From Dactylosporangium sp040689395 (GTDB lineage Bacteria > Actinomycetota > Actinomycetes > Mycobacteriales > Micromonosporaceae), in contig NZ_JBFAZX010000012.1 of NCBI RefSeq assembly GCF_040689395.1, positions 62,001-126,000 on the forward strand: a stretch of DNA of 64,000 nt, read 5' to 3'. Below the pieces are notes generated by a model. That model had not been told where the DNA came from. It worked only from the letters and a program-made list of their open reading frames with translations, and searched no databases. Position numbers and translations under genes: made by a program. Of the stretch, positions 16,668-25,828 are shown in pieces (the first letter of the stretch is position 1; each line of letters begins with the position of its first letter).

Positions 16668-18652
16668 CGGTCGACGACCAGCAGCGGCTGTGGCGCATCG
16701 TCGCCGGCGGCGGGGGCATCTTCTACGCGATCCGCGCCGACGGCACGGTGCAGTGGTGGTACCACACGGGCTGGCAGACAGGCGCTTTCTCCTGGGCGAA
16801 CGGTGCCAGCGCGCGCGACATCGGCGGCGGGTTCCACGACTTCGTCGAGGTCCTCGGTTCGACGGACGGCACGCTGTGGGGTATCTATGCCAACGGCGAC
16901 GTGATGCGCTTCCGGTACGTCTGCACCGACCTGGCCACTGGCGCTGGCTCCTGGGAAAACAATGGCACCGGTGTGAAAATCGGCAACGTCTCGCAGTTCG
17001 TCCGCTGGTTCGGCGGTCCGGACGGGGTGCTGTGGTGCGTTGACGCTGGCGGCGACCTATACCGGTCCGTCTACGCCAACGGGGCGCTGTCCACGCCGGT
17101 GAAGGTTGGTGGCGGGTTCAACGACTGCAAGTGGCTGGCCGCTGACTCGGGCGGGGTCATCTACGGCGTCCGCATGTCCGAGCTGTACTGGTTTCGCTAT
17201 ACCGGCACCGGCTGGGCCAACAACGGCATGCCGATCCGGATCGGCGGCGGCACCTTCGACGACCGCTCCGCCACCTTCCTGTGCGCGGCCGGGACTGGGC
17301 TGCTCTATTCCGTTGATCCGTCACGCGACCTCAACGTTTCGGCGGGCGACCTCGCCTGGATGCGGCTGGCCAACTACCAGACCGTCGACACCGGCGGCGC
17401 GCAGTGGAGCAACAGCGGCAACAAGAAGATCATCGGTTCGGGATTCACCGTTGAGCAGGACGCACCGTTGCAGGGCTACGCGTGGCCGCCGTCGCAGGTG
17501 CCTGGGCAGGTGGTCGGGATCTGTGCCTCTACCACCTTCCCGTCGTTGGCGGCCATGGTGATGCGCCATGACGAGGCGATCGGGCCGGGTAGGGTGCAGG
17601 CCGCGCAGGCCATCAGCGGGAGGTTCCAGTCCCTGCCGTCCGGATTCGAGGTCAACGGCTGCGGCTGGCAGTCGTTGTTCAACGTGACCGTGTCGGCGTC
17701 CTGGCCGTCCGGGGTCTACTCGGTCAAGCTCACCGACACCGGCCACGGCCGGTACAAGCACATCCCGTTCATCGTCAAGCCGGCCACCCCGACCGCGCCG
17801 ATAGCGGTGATCCTGCCGACCCTGACCTACGCCGCGTACAACTCGTGGGGCGGTCACAACGCCTACATCAACTGCCCGACGTCCGCGCCGGTGCCGTTGA
17901 CGCTGCAGCGTCCGTCCCGCACCACCACGGTGGAACCGGGCGGGCGGCTCGACTTCGAGCTGTACTCCGACGTGCTGCTGCTGCGCTGGTTGAACGGCAA
18001 GGGCTTCACGTACGACGTGTACGTCGACCAGGACCTCCAGGCCAACCCGGCGCTGCTCACCGCTTACAAGGCGGTCGTGCTCGGGTCGCACCCGGAGTAC
18101 TTCACCTCGACGATGCGTCAGTCGCTGGTCAACTACGTCGGAGCCGGCGGCCGGCTGGTTTACACCGGCGGCAACGGCATCTACGAGTCGTGCACGTTGT
18201 CGGCGGACCTGAAGCAGGGGACGTGGCGGAGGCCGGACGGGTCTCGTGCTCTGCTCCGCGACCAGGGTCTGCCCGAGTCGCAGATCCTCGGGGTGGCGTA
18301 CAACGCCAACGGGTGGGCCACGAACGCCCCGTACAAGGTGCTCAACAGCCACCCGATCCTGGGCGGCACCGGCCTGACGGTCGGGTCACTGTTCGGGACT
18401 GGCGGCTACAACCATGCGGCTTCGGGCTGGGAGTTCGACATGATCGGCTCTCTCGCCGGATCGGCTACGCCGGCGCAGGTGATCGCCCGGGGCACGAACA
18501 CGGCGACCGACGGGGCCGACATGGTGTGGATGAACACCGCGTCGGGCGGGTTCGTGTTCTCCGCCAGCAGCCTCACCTTCAACGGCTGCCTCGGGACGGA
18601 TACGGCGCTGTCGCAGGTGTTCGCCAACGTCATGAGCCGGGCTGTCGCCTGA
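16664..18652 (+). CDS. Tachylectin-like beta-propeller fused to a dimethylformamidase-like C-terminal domain
   Basis: A 662-residue protein in two halves. Residues 1-250 contain about five repeats of a W/G-rich unit (FYAIRADGTVQWWYHTGW, LWGIYANGDVMRFRYV, LWCVDAGGDLYRSVY, IYGVRMSELYWFRY), the pattern of tachylectin-2-like lectin propellers. Residues 290-660 match the C-terminal domain of the N,N-dimethylformamidase large subunit: TYAAYNSWGGHNAY, then LLLRWLNGKGFTYDVYVDQD, VVLGSHPEYFTSTMR and LVYTGGNGIYE, a class-I amidotransferase-like fold. No signal peptide. The lectin half may target the enzyme-like half to a glycan. Catalytic activity is not shown. Coupled to a 54-codon gene upstream. Confidence 0.85.
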   Translation: MTVDDQQRLWRIVAGGGGIFYAIRADGTVQWWYHTGWQTGAFSWANGASARDIGGGFHDFVEVLGSTDGTLWGIYANGDVMRFRYVCTDLATGAGSWENNGTGVKIGNVSQFVRWFGGPDGVLWCVDAGGDLYRSVYANGALSTPVKVGGGFNDCKWLAADSGGVIYGVRMSELYWFRYTGTGWANNGMPIRIGGGTFDDRSATFLCAAGTGLLYSVDPSRDLNVSAGDLAWMRLANYQTVDTGGAQWSNSGNKKIIGSGFTVEQDAPLQGYAWPPSQVPGQVVGICASTTFPSLAAMVMRHDEAIGPGRVQAAQAISGRFQSLPSGFEVNGCGWQSLFNVTVSASWPSGVYSVKLTDTGHGRYKHIPFIVKPATPTAPIAVILPTLTYAAYNSWGGHNAYINCPTSAPVPLTLQRPSRTTTVEPGGRLDFELYSDVLLLRWLNGKGFTYDVYVDQDLQANPALLTAYKAVVLGSHPEYFTSTMRQSLVNYVGAGGRLVYTGGNGIYESCTLSADLKQGTWRRPDGSRALLRDQGLPESQILGVAYNANGWATNAPYKVLNSHPILGGTGLTVGSLFGTGGYNHAASGWEFDMIGSLAGSATPAQVIARGTNTATDGADMVWMNTASGGFVFSASSLTFNGCLGTDTALSQVFANVMSRAVA

Positions 18653-18667
18653 GCTCTCCATCACCAG

Positions 18668-18694
18668 GCCCCGGGGGCAGCCTGCCCCCGGGGC
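18668..18694 (+). terminator. GC-rich hairpin terminator after the tachylectin-like gene
   Basis: GCCCCGGGGGCA (18668-18679) pairs perfectly with TGCCCCCGGGGC (18683-18694) around a 3-nt loop, followed by TTCTTCCTT. It starts 16 nt past the stop codon. Confidence 0.85.
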
Positions 18695-18835
18695 TTCTTC
18701 CTTGGACCAGAACGGGAGCTCATCCCGTGCCCGGCTTCACCCGGGACCGTTGCGACCACGACCGGGTGATCTCCTCCGGCGGCCTGGTCCGACGTTGTAC
18801 GCCGACGAGGTGCGTGCGCGGCGGACGGATTTCGG

Positions 18836-19387
18836 CTATTCGTCATCGACCGTTGCGATCTCCCGCCATGGGCCCACGGTGTGTTGTGTGACGGGTGTCC
18901 AAAGCCGTGGCTGCCATTCGCGGCACCGGGCCCGGGCGCCTTGCTCCCACGGCAGCTTGCCGTTCTTGTCCGGCCAGATCAGCTCAAGCATCGGAACCGG
19001 CCTGTCGTAGAAATTGAGCGACTGTCCAAAGAGCCCCTCGTGCCACGACTCGTCAACTGGACGTACGTGTAGCGCAAAGCCGTCGAGCACATCGGGAACC
19101 ACGTCGTTGACCTGCAGCCGAAGACCGCTCTCGACGAGTTCGGCCACGTCGTTGAGCCATGCGATCATGTCCTCCACGTCGAGGCCGAACATACACAGGT
19201 CCGGAGTTCTGAAAGAGTGCCAGAGGCCGATTGTGTATGCCCAATCCGGCTCGTCTTCGTCGTAATCGGCGACTCCTTGGACGGACCAGCCGAACTTCTT
19301 TACACGGGCAATCATCTGGCTTGGATCACCTTCGGGAGGAATTCCAGCCTCGCAGATGTGGCAATTACATGCCTGATGATCATTCAC
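18836..19387 (-). CDS. DUF4262 domain-containing protein
   Basis: A 183-residue soluble protein whose core (WSVQGVADYDEDEPDWAYTI, GLWHSFRTPDLCMFGL) is typical of DUF4262, a family of unknown function common in actinobacteria. The N-terminus carries a CNCHIC cluster that could bind metal. GTG start at 19387. It converges with the tachylectin-like operon. Family assignment is firm; no function can be given. Confidence 0.85.
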   Translation of the reverse strand: MNDHQACNCHICEAGIPPEGDPSQMIARVKKFGWSVQGVADYDEDEPDWAYTIGLWHSFRTPDLCMFGLDVEDMIAWLNDVAELVESGLRLQVNDVVPDVLDGFALHVRPVDESWHEGLFGQSLNFYDRPVPMLELIWPDKNGKLPWEQGARARCREWQPRLWTPVTQHTVGPWREIATVDDE

Positions 19388-19779
19388 CGCGGCACCGTAC
19401 CAACCGGGTAAAATTCGGCGGAGATCACGCGCCCGTGCAGGTCGGTCCTCGTCGGGCCGGAGCTCTGATCGGGCAGAGCGTAACCGGTCATCCGCACTCG
19501 GCGTGGTTGAGTGCGGCCGTCCCGACCGGGTACGTCAATCGCGGCTGTGCGCGGTCCCGGACGTCGACGCGCAGCGGCGCTGGGTGGACGGCCCGGTCAG
19601 TTGGGCCAGGTCCAGTCAGGGCGCGCCCGTGCGGGGAACGGTTCAAGGCCGAGATAGTGGCGGTAGGCGGCGTGGATCCCGAAGCCGGTGACGGTGACCG
19701 GGATGCCCAGCACGTCGCCTCGGTGGGCAGCCGCGTCTCGTCCTCGACGACGGGTGCCCACCACCGGTCGTGGCGATGC
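19388..19779. other. Intergenic stretch with a possible protein-tail remnant
   Basis: No complete gene. On the minus strand a frame ending at 19597 reads RGDVLGIPVTVTGFGIHAAY, then RHYLGLEPFPARARPDWTWP before a stop. This looks like a genuine protein C-terminus without a body, possibly a relic. The family is unknown to me. Confidence 0.35.
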
Positions 19780-20976
19780 TTACGCGGGGGTTTGCTGGTA
19801 GACGCGGATGTAGTCGACCTCCAACTGGCGGACCAGGGTCGGGTCGGTCAGGCCCACGTTCCAGCGGCGTTGCCAGTTGTTGTCCACCATCATGTGCAGG
19901 ATGAGCTGCATCGGGCCCTTCTCGATGACGCTCGCGTCGGTGAAGCGGGCGCACTCGACGCCGTTGATGTACCAGGCGATGTGGTCGGGCTGCCAGTCCA
20001 GACCCATCCGGACGAAGTCCTTCGAGTAGTCCTTCACCGCGCAGCGGCCGTTGTTGTACTGGCCTTTGTTGCCGGAGAAGGACGTTTCCCGATTGTTGTA
20101 GTGGTACGTCATGAACATCGAGGTCGGGTCGTTGCCGAGCGCTTCCAGAATGTCGATCTCGGTCCGATAGTTGTACGTCGGGTCCGTCGGCAGCATCCAG
20201 AACGCGGTGAAGAATCCGCGGGTCGCAGGGAACTTGAATCGCGATTCCACGTAGCCGTACGTGAACGAGTAGAGGTACTTGGCGCCATCGGAGGCCGTCG
20301 GCCGCGCGGTCGAGAGCAGGCCCGCCTTGTAGGTGCAGGAGCCGTTCTGGCAGGAGCTGCTCTGGAAAGGAGGGTCCAGCGGGGCGGCGATGAGCTTGGC
20401 CGTGCCGTTGGAGACGACGACCTGGCTCGGCTGGTAGTGCTCGCGCCCGTTGTTGAAGGTCGACGTGCAGTCGCCGGAGTTCCAGTCGAAACAGGGGCTC
20501 AGCTTGGAACGGTCCAGGCTCGTGCCGTTGAACTCCTCGCTGAAACTGACCTTCCATTGCTTGCCGGCCGCCGCCGCGATCGGTGGGGCGCCCACCCCTC
20601 CGGTCGATCCGCCGCCTCCGGCCGAGCTGGTGCCGGCGGCCGGACTGCCGCTGGCGGTCGGGCGAGCCGACGCCAGGGCGGATGCGGATGCGGATGCGCT
20701 GCCCGAGGCCGATGCGGACGCCGCCGGGCTCGAAGGGCCGGACTCATCATCGGATCGCGGACCCAATCCGCTCACGCCGTCACTGTTTGTGCTCGGGTTG
20801 TCGCGGGACATCAGGCTGACCGCGCCCGCGCCGGCGGCGACGATCAGAACGGCGGCGGCCGCGAGGGTGACAACTCCCAGTTTTCGCCCCCGACGCCGCC
20901 GGTGTGACGACCGAATCATCGTCCCCGTGTGGTCATCGTTCTTCGGTGTACCGATCTCCGTTGCGCGCAAACGCAT
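19780..20976 (-). CDS. Glycoside hydrolase family 16, probable beta-1,3-glucanase, membrane-anchored
   Basis: About 398 residues. A cationic N-terminus (RSSHRRRRGRK) precedes one hydrophobic segment (VVTLAAAAVLIVAAGAGAV), which acts as a signal anchor or uncleaved signal. A Ser/Ala low-complexity linker follows (about residues 65-125), then a GH16 catalytic domain (about 140-398). The active-site motif is EIDILEALG, with two glutamates as nucleophile and acid/base; WYINGVECARF and VDYIRVYQ are conserved outer strands. It should cleave laminarin-like beta-glucans outside the cell. The frame is open to 21159; the ATG at 20976 has a weak AGGT site, and an ATG at 20919 just before the basic stretch is also possible. 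Confidence 0.88.
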   Translation of the reverse strand: MRLRATEIGTPKNDDHTGTMIRSSHRRRRGRKLGVVTLAAAAVLIVAAGAGAVSLMSRDNPSTNSDGVSGLGPRSDDESGPSSPAASASASGSASASASALASARPTASGSPAAGTSSAGGGGSTGGVGAPPIAAAAGKQWKVSFSEEFNGTSLDRSKLSPCFDWNSGDCTSTFNNGREHYQPSQVVVSNGTAKLIAAPLDPPFQSSSCQNGSCTYKAGLLSTARPTASDGAKYLYSFTYGYVESRFKFPATRGFFTAFWMLPTDPTYNYRTEIDILEALGNDPTSMFMTYHYNNRETSFSGNKGQYNNGRCAVKDYSKDFVRMGLDWQPDHIAWYINGVECARFTDASVIEKGPMQLILHMMVDNNWQRRWNVGLTDPTLVRQLEVDYIRVYQQTPA

Positions 20977-21367
20977 CTGATTACCTATCGGCTCGCGTCT
21001 TTCGCATGACAAGAAAATGCCCGACCGTTGGCGAGTGGCCACCATATCATCGCGGCGGGACGGCGTGCCAAGATCGATTCTTGCGGCAGTATTGGGACGC
21101 GGGGCCCGGAAGTGGACAAAGGGTGCTGGATCGCGGGACACCGCCGGGACGGTTTGCACAGGTAGCGCTCGATGTCGATGCTAGACGCACCCCGGCGAGA
21201 TGCTGTCGACATGATTGGCACAACCTGCTCATCGGCTGCGCCTATTTCCCGGATGAATGGCTGGTCGGGGTGATTCCGTCTCGGCGCTCCGGGCCGCGCA
21301 TCTGGTACGGCACGCGCGGCAATGTCGTCGAGCCTACCGGCGACCTCAAGTCGTTCGCGCGGCGGCC
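20977..21367. other. Upstream region of GH16 gene with a weak plus-strand frame
   Basis: Contains the GH16 promoter. A plus-strand frame ending at 21371 finishes with a protein-like stretch (LIGCAYFPDEWLVGVIPSRR), but its start antisense to the GH16 leader is not credible. Its stop overlaps the GTG at 21368 as GTGA. Confidence 0.3.
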
Positions 21368-21592
21368 GTGAGCGGCCTCGCCGGTGCCGAGCCGGCCCAG
21401 CCGGAATGGGCGTCCGGATCGTCCGCGAGGCCCGTCAACAGCGCCGCGACGTACGCCGGCGCCGCCCTTTCCGCCATGCGTGTCGGGCCGGTGGGTGCCG
21501 CGGAACTCCTGCGGCGGCTCGCCGCCGATTCCGACCCGGACGTCGCCCGCGCCACCGCCACCCGGCTCGCCCGGCTCACCCGGCTCGCCTGA
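21368..21592 (+). CDS. Small hypothetical protein, 74 residues
   Basis: GTG start overlapping the stop of an upstream partial frame. The C-terminal half (VGAAELLRRLAADSDPDVAR) looks like one HEAT-type helix pair; the N-terminus is Ala/Ser-rich. Codon third positions are GC-rich as in true genes here. No family is recognised, and it may be the tail of a decayed gene. Confidence 0.35.
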   Translation: MSGLAGAEPAQPEWASGSSARPVNSAATYAGAALSAMRVGPVGAAELLRRLAADSDPDVARATATRLARLTRLA

Positions 21593-21680
21593 TCATCGCG
21601 CCGGTCGCCGCGCTCGTGGGGTGTGGTGGGGTCGTGACGGCTCTCTCAGCGTGCTCCGGCGGCGGGTTCGACATGATTAA

Positions 21681-23717
21681 GTGGTGAACTTCTCCTCGAT
21701 CTACGCTCACGGCTTCGCTCGGGTGGCCGCCTGCACCGGGCGCACCGCCATCGCTGACCCGCCCGCCAACGCCGAGGCGCTGCTGCGGCAGGCGCGCGCC
21801 TGCTCGGAGGAGGGCGTGGCCCTGGCGATCTTCCCGGAGCTGGGCCTGTGCGGGTACAGCATCGAGGATCTTCTCCTGCAGGACGCGGTGCTCGACGGCG
21901 TCGAGGACGCGCTCGGCACCGTCGTGGCCGGGTCGGCTGACCTGTTGCCCGTGATCGTGGTCGGGGCGCCGCTGCGGCACCGGGACCGTGTGTACAACTG
22001 CGCCGTCGTGGTGCACCGCGGGCGGATTCTCGGCGTCGCCCCCAAGTCGTATCTGCCCAACTACCGTGAGTTCTACGAGGCTCGGCAGCTCACCGCCGGT
22101 GACGCCGAGCGCGGTGGGACGATCCGGGTCGGGGACACCGACGTGCCGTTCGGGGTCGACCTGCTCTTCGCGGCCGAGGACCTTCCCGGTTTCGTACTGC
22201 ACGTCGAGATCTGCGAGGACATGTGGGTGCCCGTCCCGCCGAGCGCCGAGGCCGCGCTCGCCGGGGCGACGGTGCTGGCCAACCTGTCCGGCAGCCCGAT
22301 CACGGTCGGCCGGGCGGAGGACCGCCGGCTGCTGGTCCGGTCGGCGTCGTCGCGCTGCCTGGCCGCCTACCTGTACTCGGCCGCGGGCCAGGGCGAGTCC
22401 ACGACCGACCTGTCGTGGGACGGGCAGACGATGATCTACGAGAACGGCTCGCTGCTGGCCGAGACCGAGCGCTTCCCCGACGGCGACCGGCGGTCGGTGG
22501 CCGACATCGACCTGGACCTGCTTCGGCAGGAGCGGCAGCGGATGGGCACGTTCGACGACAACCGCCGCAACCACGCCGGGCGGGTGCGCGACTTCCGGCG
22601 GGTGCCGTTCACGCTCGACCCGCCCGACGGCGACCTCGGGCTGCGGCGCAAGGTCGAGCGCTTCCCGTTCGTGCCCTCCGACGTGCAGCGGCTCGCGCTG
22701 GACTGCTACGAGGCGTACAACATCCAGGTCGCCGGCCTGCGGCAGCGGCTCGCGGCGATCGGCGAGCCGAAGGTGGTCATCGGCGTCTCCGGCGGGCTCG
22801 ACTCCACGCAGGCGCTCATCGTCGCCGCGCGCGCGATGGACCAGGCCGGGCGGCCGCGCACCGACATCCTGGCCTACACCATGCCGGGGTTCGCCACGTC
22901 CAGCGGTACCAGGGAAAATGCCCACGCCCTGATGCGCGCCATCGGCGTCAGCGTGCACGAGCTGGACATCACCCCGACCGCGCGGCTGATGCTCGCGGAG
23001 CTGGGCCACCCGTTCGCGGCCGGCGAGCCCGTCTACGACGTGACGTTCGAGAACGTGCAGGCCGGGCTGCGCTACGACTACCTGTTCCGGATCGCCAACC
23101 ACCGCGGCGGCATCGTGCTGGGCACCGGCGACCTGTCGGAGCTGGCGCTTGGCTGGTCGACGTACGGCGTCGGCGACCACATGAGCCACTACAACGTCAA
23201 CGGCGGCGTGCCGAAGACGCTGATCCAGCACCTGATCCGCTGGGTCGCCGGCACCGGCCAGTTCGACGAGGAGGTCGACAAGATCCTCTACACGATCCTC
23301 GACCAGGAGATCAGCCCCGAGCTGGTGCCGGGCGAGGAGCTGCAGTCCTCGGAGTCGAAGGTCGGCCCCTACGCGCTGCAGGACTTCACGCTCTTCCATG
23401 TGTTGCGATACGGCATGCGCCCCTCGAAGATCGCGTTCCTGGCCTGGCACGCGTGGCGCGACGCGGACGCGGGCGCGTGGCCGGCCAACTTCCCGGACGC
23501 CAAGCGGGTCGCGTATGACCTGCCGCAGATCCGCCACTGGCTGGAGGTCTTCTGCCGGCGCTTCTTCGGCTTCGCGCAGTTCAAGCGCTCGGCGCTGCCG
23601 AACAGCCCGAAGGTCTCGGCCGGCGGCTCCCTCTCCCCGCGCGGCGACTGGCGCGCCCCGTCCGACGGCAACGCCAATGCCTGGCTGCGCGACCTCGCGC
23701 GCTGGGACCTCACGTGA
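21681..23717 (+). CDS. nadE: Glutamine-dependent NAD+ synthetase
   Basis: A 678-residue two-domain enzyme, the full actinobacterial length. It amidates nicotinic acid adenine dinucleotide to NAD+ using ATP and ammonia released from glutamine. The N-terminal nitrilase-type glutaminase (about 1-290) shows the Glu-Lys-Cys triad in FPELGLCGYS, PKSYLPNYREFYE and EICEDMWVP. The C-terminal synthetase (about 320-640) has the PP-loop SGGLDSTQAL and the GTGDLSELALGWSTYGVGDH region. Two adjacent GTG codons (21681, 21684) can start it. Four-base overlap with the HIT gene that follows. Cytoplasmic housekeeping enzyme. Confidence 0.97.
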   Translation: MVNFSSIYAHGFARVAACTGRTAIADPPANAEALLRQARACSEEGVALAIFPELGLCGYSIEDLLLQDAVLDGVEDALGTVVAGSADLLPVIVVGAPLRHRDRVYNCAVVVHRGRILGVAPKSYLPNYREFYEARQLTAGDAERGGTIRVGDTDVPFGVDLLFAAEDLPGFVLHVEICEDMWVPVPPSAEAALAGATVLANLSGSPITVGRAEDRRLLVRSASSRCLAAYLYSAAGQGESTTDLSWDGQTMIYENGSLLAETERFPDGDRRSVADIDLDLLRQERQRMGTFDDNRRNHAGRVRDFRRVPFTLDPPDGDLGLRRKVERFPFVPSDVQRLALDCYEAYNIQVAGLRQRLAAIGEPKVVIGVSGGLDSTQALIVAARAMDQAGRPRTDILAYTMPGFATSSGTRENAHALMRAIGVSVHELDITPTARLMLAELGHPFAAGEPVYDVTFENVQAGLRYDYLFRIANHRGGIVLGTGDLSELALGWSTYGVGDHMSHYNVNGGVPKTLIQHLIRWVAGTGQFDEEVDKILYTILDQEISPELVPGEELQSSESKVGPYALQDFTLFHVLRYGMRPSKIAFLAWHAWRDADAGAWPANFPDAKRVAYDLPQIRHWLEVFCRRFFGFAQFKRSALPNSPKVSAGGSLSPRGDWRAPSDGNANAWLRDLARWDLT

Positions 23718-24154
23718 GCTGCTTCAGTTGTGAGCGCAACGAGCGGACCGGCGAGCTGCCGCTTCGGGAGCGGATCGGCCTGGACGAGCACTGGCGGGTC
23801 GCGCACGCGTTCGACACCGCGCTGCCGGGCTGGCTGATCCTCCTGCCGCTGCGGCACGTCACGGCGATCGCGGACCTGACCGACGCCGAGGCCGGCGCGC
23901 TGGGGGCGTGGCAGGCGCGCCTGTCGCGGGCGCTGCGGGACGTGACCGGCTGCGAGAAGACGTATGTGGTGCAGTTCGCCGAGAAGGAGGGCTTCGCGCA
24001 CGTGCACTTCCACCTCGTCCCGCGCATGCCGGGCCTGCCGGTGCGGCGCCGCGGCCTGAGGATCTTCGAGCTGCTCGGCGTGCCCGAGGCCGACCGCGTG
24101 CCCGAGGCCGAGCGGGACGCGCTGGCTGTCGCGCTGCGGGAACGGCTGGGCTGA
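23714..24154 (+). CDS. HIT-family nucleotide hydrolase/transferase
   Basis: A 146-residue histidine-triad protein. The motif HVHFHLVPR at about residues 96-104 supplies the nucleophilic middle histidine. CFSCERN at the N-terminus resembles the Cys pair seen in many HIT proteins. Starts GTG, overlapping the NadE stop by four bases, so probably co-translated with NadE. HIT enzymes cleave nucleoside phosphoramidates or dinucleoside polyphosphates; pairing with NAD synthesis suggests clean-up of adenylated by-products (inference). Confidence 0.92.
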   Translation: MSCFSCERNERTGELPLRERIGLDEHWRVAHAFDTALPGWLILLPLRHVTAIADLTDAEAGALGAWQARLSRALRDVTGCEKTYVVQFAEKEGFAHVHFHLVPRMPGLPVRRRGLRIFELLGVPEADRVPEAERDALAVALRERLG

Positions 24155-24380
24155 GGACCGCGGCGAGCGTGGCGTACCGATGGGCCGGTGCCACGCCGCC
24201 ACCGCGGATCCGGAACGGGTGGGGGCGACGCTTGCGGGGCGGCGGCCGGGTCCAGCCGGTCTCCCGGGGCGTGCCCGGCCGCGCGGCGGCGGCGCTGCCA
24301 TCGGTCGCCGCATCGATCGGGGCGTGCCGTCTCGTTGCGGCGCTACGACGGGCGGCCGCGATCCGCCGCGTCCGCGCGGT

Positions 24381-24932
24381 CTACGTGCGCGGCGCCGAGG
24401 TGTCTGGGATCGCCTTGAACTCGTCGCGGAGCACCGAATAGAGGTACAGGCTGCGCCACCGGCCCTCGCGGAACTGGGCCGAGCGGATCGTCCCCTCCCG
24501 GGTGAAGCCGGCCTTCTCCAGGGCGCGCTGCTCGGCCACGTTCTCCACGTCGGTGTACGCCTCGACGCGCTCCACCGGCGTCGTGTCGAACAGGTAGGCG
24601 GTGAGGCGCTGCTGCGCCGCGGTGCCAAGACCCCGGCCGCGGAACTCGCCGAGCAGCGAGATGCCGATGTTCCAGCAGCTCCAGGTGGGCATGCCGTAGG
24701 TGAGGCGGCTCCACACGACGGTGCCGGCGACCGCGCCCGCCACCTGCACGATCAGGCAGCCGGCGTCCGGGCCGATGAGCCGGTTGTCCGCGAAACGGCG
24801 GCGGGTGCCGGCGATGTCGCGGAAGCCGGACCAGTTGAACACGCCGCCGGCGTCGGGCTCGTCGGCCTGCCGCTCGAGCAGCCACAGGTCCTCGGCCCTG
24901 ACCGGCCGCAGGACCACGTCCGGGATCTCCAC
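24381..24932 (-). CDS. GNAT acetyltransferase, RimJ/RimL type
   Basis: A 183-residue cytoplasmic N-acetyltransferase. The acetyl-CoA pyrophosphate loop is RGRGLGTAAQ (about residues 98-107), preceded by NIGISLLGEF and followed by the V/A-N-x-x-S/A-like region YTDVENVAEQRALEKAGF typical of RimJ/RimL-type enzymes acting on protein or small-molecule amines. GTG start. It stands alone, between two short stretches without genes. The acceptor cannot be predicted. Confidence 0.9.
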   Translation of the reverse strand: MEIPDVVLRPVRAEDLWLLERQADEPDAGGVFNWSGFRDIAGTRRRFADNRLIGPDAGCLIVQVAGAVAGTVVWSRLTYGMPTWSCWNIGISLLGEFRGRGLGTAAQQRLTAYLFDTTPVERVEAYTDVENVAEQRALEKAGFTREGTIRSAQFREGRWRSLYLYSVLRDEFKAIPDTSAPRT

Positions 24933-25415
24933 CGTCGCAGCCTATCGGCCGCGCACCGCGACCGCAGGCGTGTCCGGCATCCGGCGGATATGTCGCGACC
25001 CCGTCGCTGACCCGGCCGAACCCGCGCCGGGCAAGGCGACCCCGCGCGCGATCGCCCAGGTCGAGCCCAGCCGCCGCGTGCCGGCCGGCGACGTCGAGGA
25101 ACTCGCCGCGGACCCGTGCGACGGCTCCGGCATGGCGGCGACCCGGGGCGGGGCCCGCGTCCATGAGGCGACCCGGCCGCGGCTCTTCGGCGACCAGAGC
25201 TGCGCGAGCACCGGTCGAGCGCGAGCCGAGCGCCCGGACGGGCTCGAAACGGTACCGCCGGGCGTTTGGTCAGGTTCGCCGCCGACCGGTCGATGTGCGA
25301 GCGACGCGCGACCGGCGGGGCGATGCCGCAGGGGCCGGGGAGAAGGGTGCGGCCGGGTCGCGCGGGGCTTGCGGCCACCGGTAATCTCAGCGCGTTGAGG
25401 GAGCATGCAGCGGCC
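24933..25415. other. Intergenic, no gene supported
   Basis: About 480 bp with long frames on both strands, all of random Arg/Pro/Gly-rich composition. I see nothing recognisable. Confidence 0.4.
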
Positions 25416-25719
25416 ATGGCCGACCATCGAGCGGACCAGCTGACCGGCGACGCGACCGGCGGCCCGGTGACGCTGACGTTCGCGGAGCTGGAGTTCGTGC
25501 TGCGCTGCGCGGGCGATCGCGACGCCGACGTCGTGCGCCGGCGTCTTGACTTCCAGCCGGGCGTCTCCACCGGCATCGCGGTGGCCGCCGGGGTCGCCTC
25601 GCTCGTCACCCGCGACCTGTGCCGGCCGCGCGGGCGGCCGGGTCGTGCCGGGCGAGTGCGACCAGTGCGCGATCGCGGCGCTGGCGCTGGACCTGCTCGC
25701 GCAGCCGGCCGGTGTCTGA
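25416..25719 (+). pseudogene. Small gene with a probable one-base frameshift, upstream of PP2C
   Basis: From the ATG at 25416 the frame encodes a plausible soluble protein (TLTFAELEFVLRCAGDRDAD, DFQPGVSTGIAVAAGVASLV) up to about 25630, then turns to Arg/Gly-rich noise. Reading the adjacent frame from the GC-rich run at about 25630 restores sensible sequence, GGRVVPGECDQCAIAALALD, then LLAQPAGV and a TGA at 25717. One inserted base in the CGCGGGCGG run would explain this. Restored, the product is about 100 residues with a possible Cys pair. Either a sequencing slip or a true frameshift. No family recognised. Confidence 0.5.
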
Positions 25720-25828
25720 TGGTGGTTCGGCCGCGGTGGTCTCGTGCCGCCGGTGGGGTGTCTGATGGCGGGCCGCGTGCGGTGTGCCGACGCGGTGGAG
25801 GTCTGATGGCGGTGGAGGACTGATGGCG
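25711..25828 (+). repeat. Four spaced copies of a GTCTGATGG-type motif before the PP2C start
   Basis: Near-identical TCTGATGG or ACTGATGG units occur at about 25714, 25760, 25801 and 25818. Each contains an overlapping TGA stop and ATG (TGATG). The last one supplies the ATG of the phosphatase gene. Confidence 0.5.

Noticed and set aside
21576..23537. A 653-codon frame opposite nadE
   Set aside because: It is the mirror of a clearly real gene with all nadE motifs; composition is His/Arg/Val-rich noise.
24700..25427. Long frames in both directions between the GNAT gene and 25416
   Set aside because: No domain, no ribosome-binding site and no consistent codon signal in any frame.
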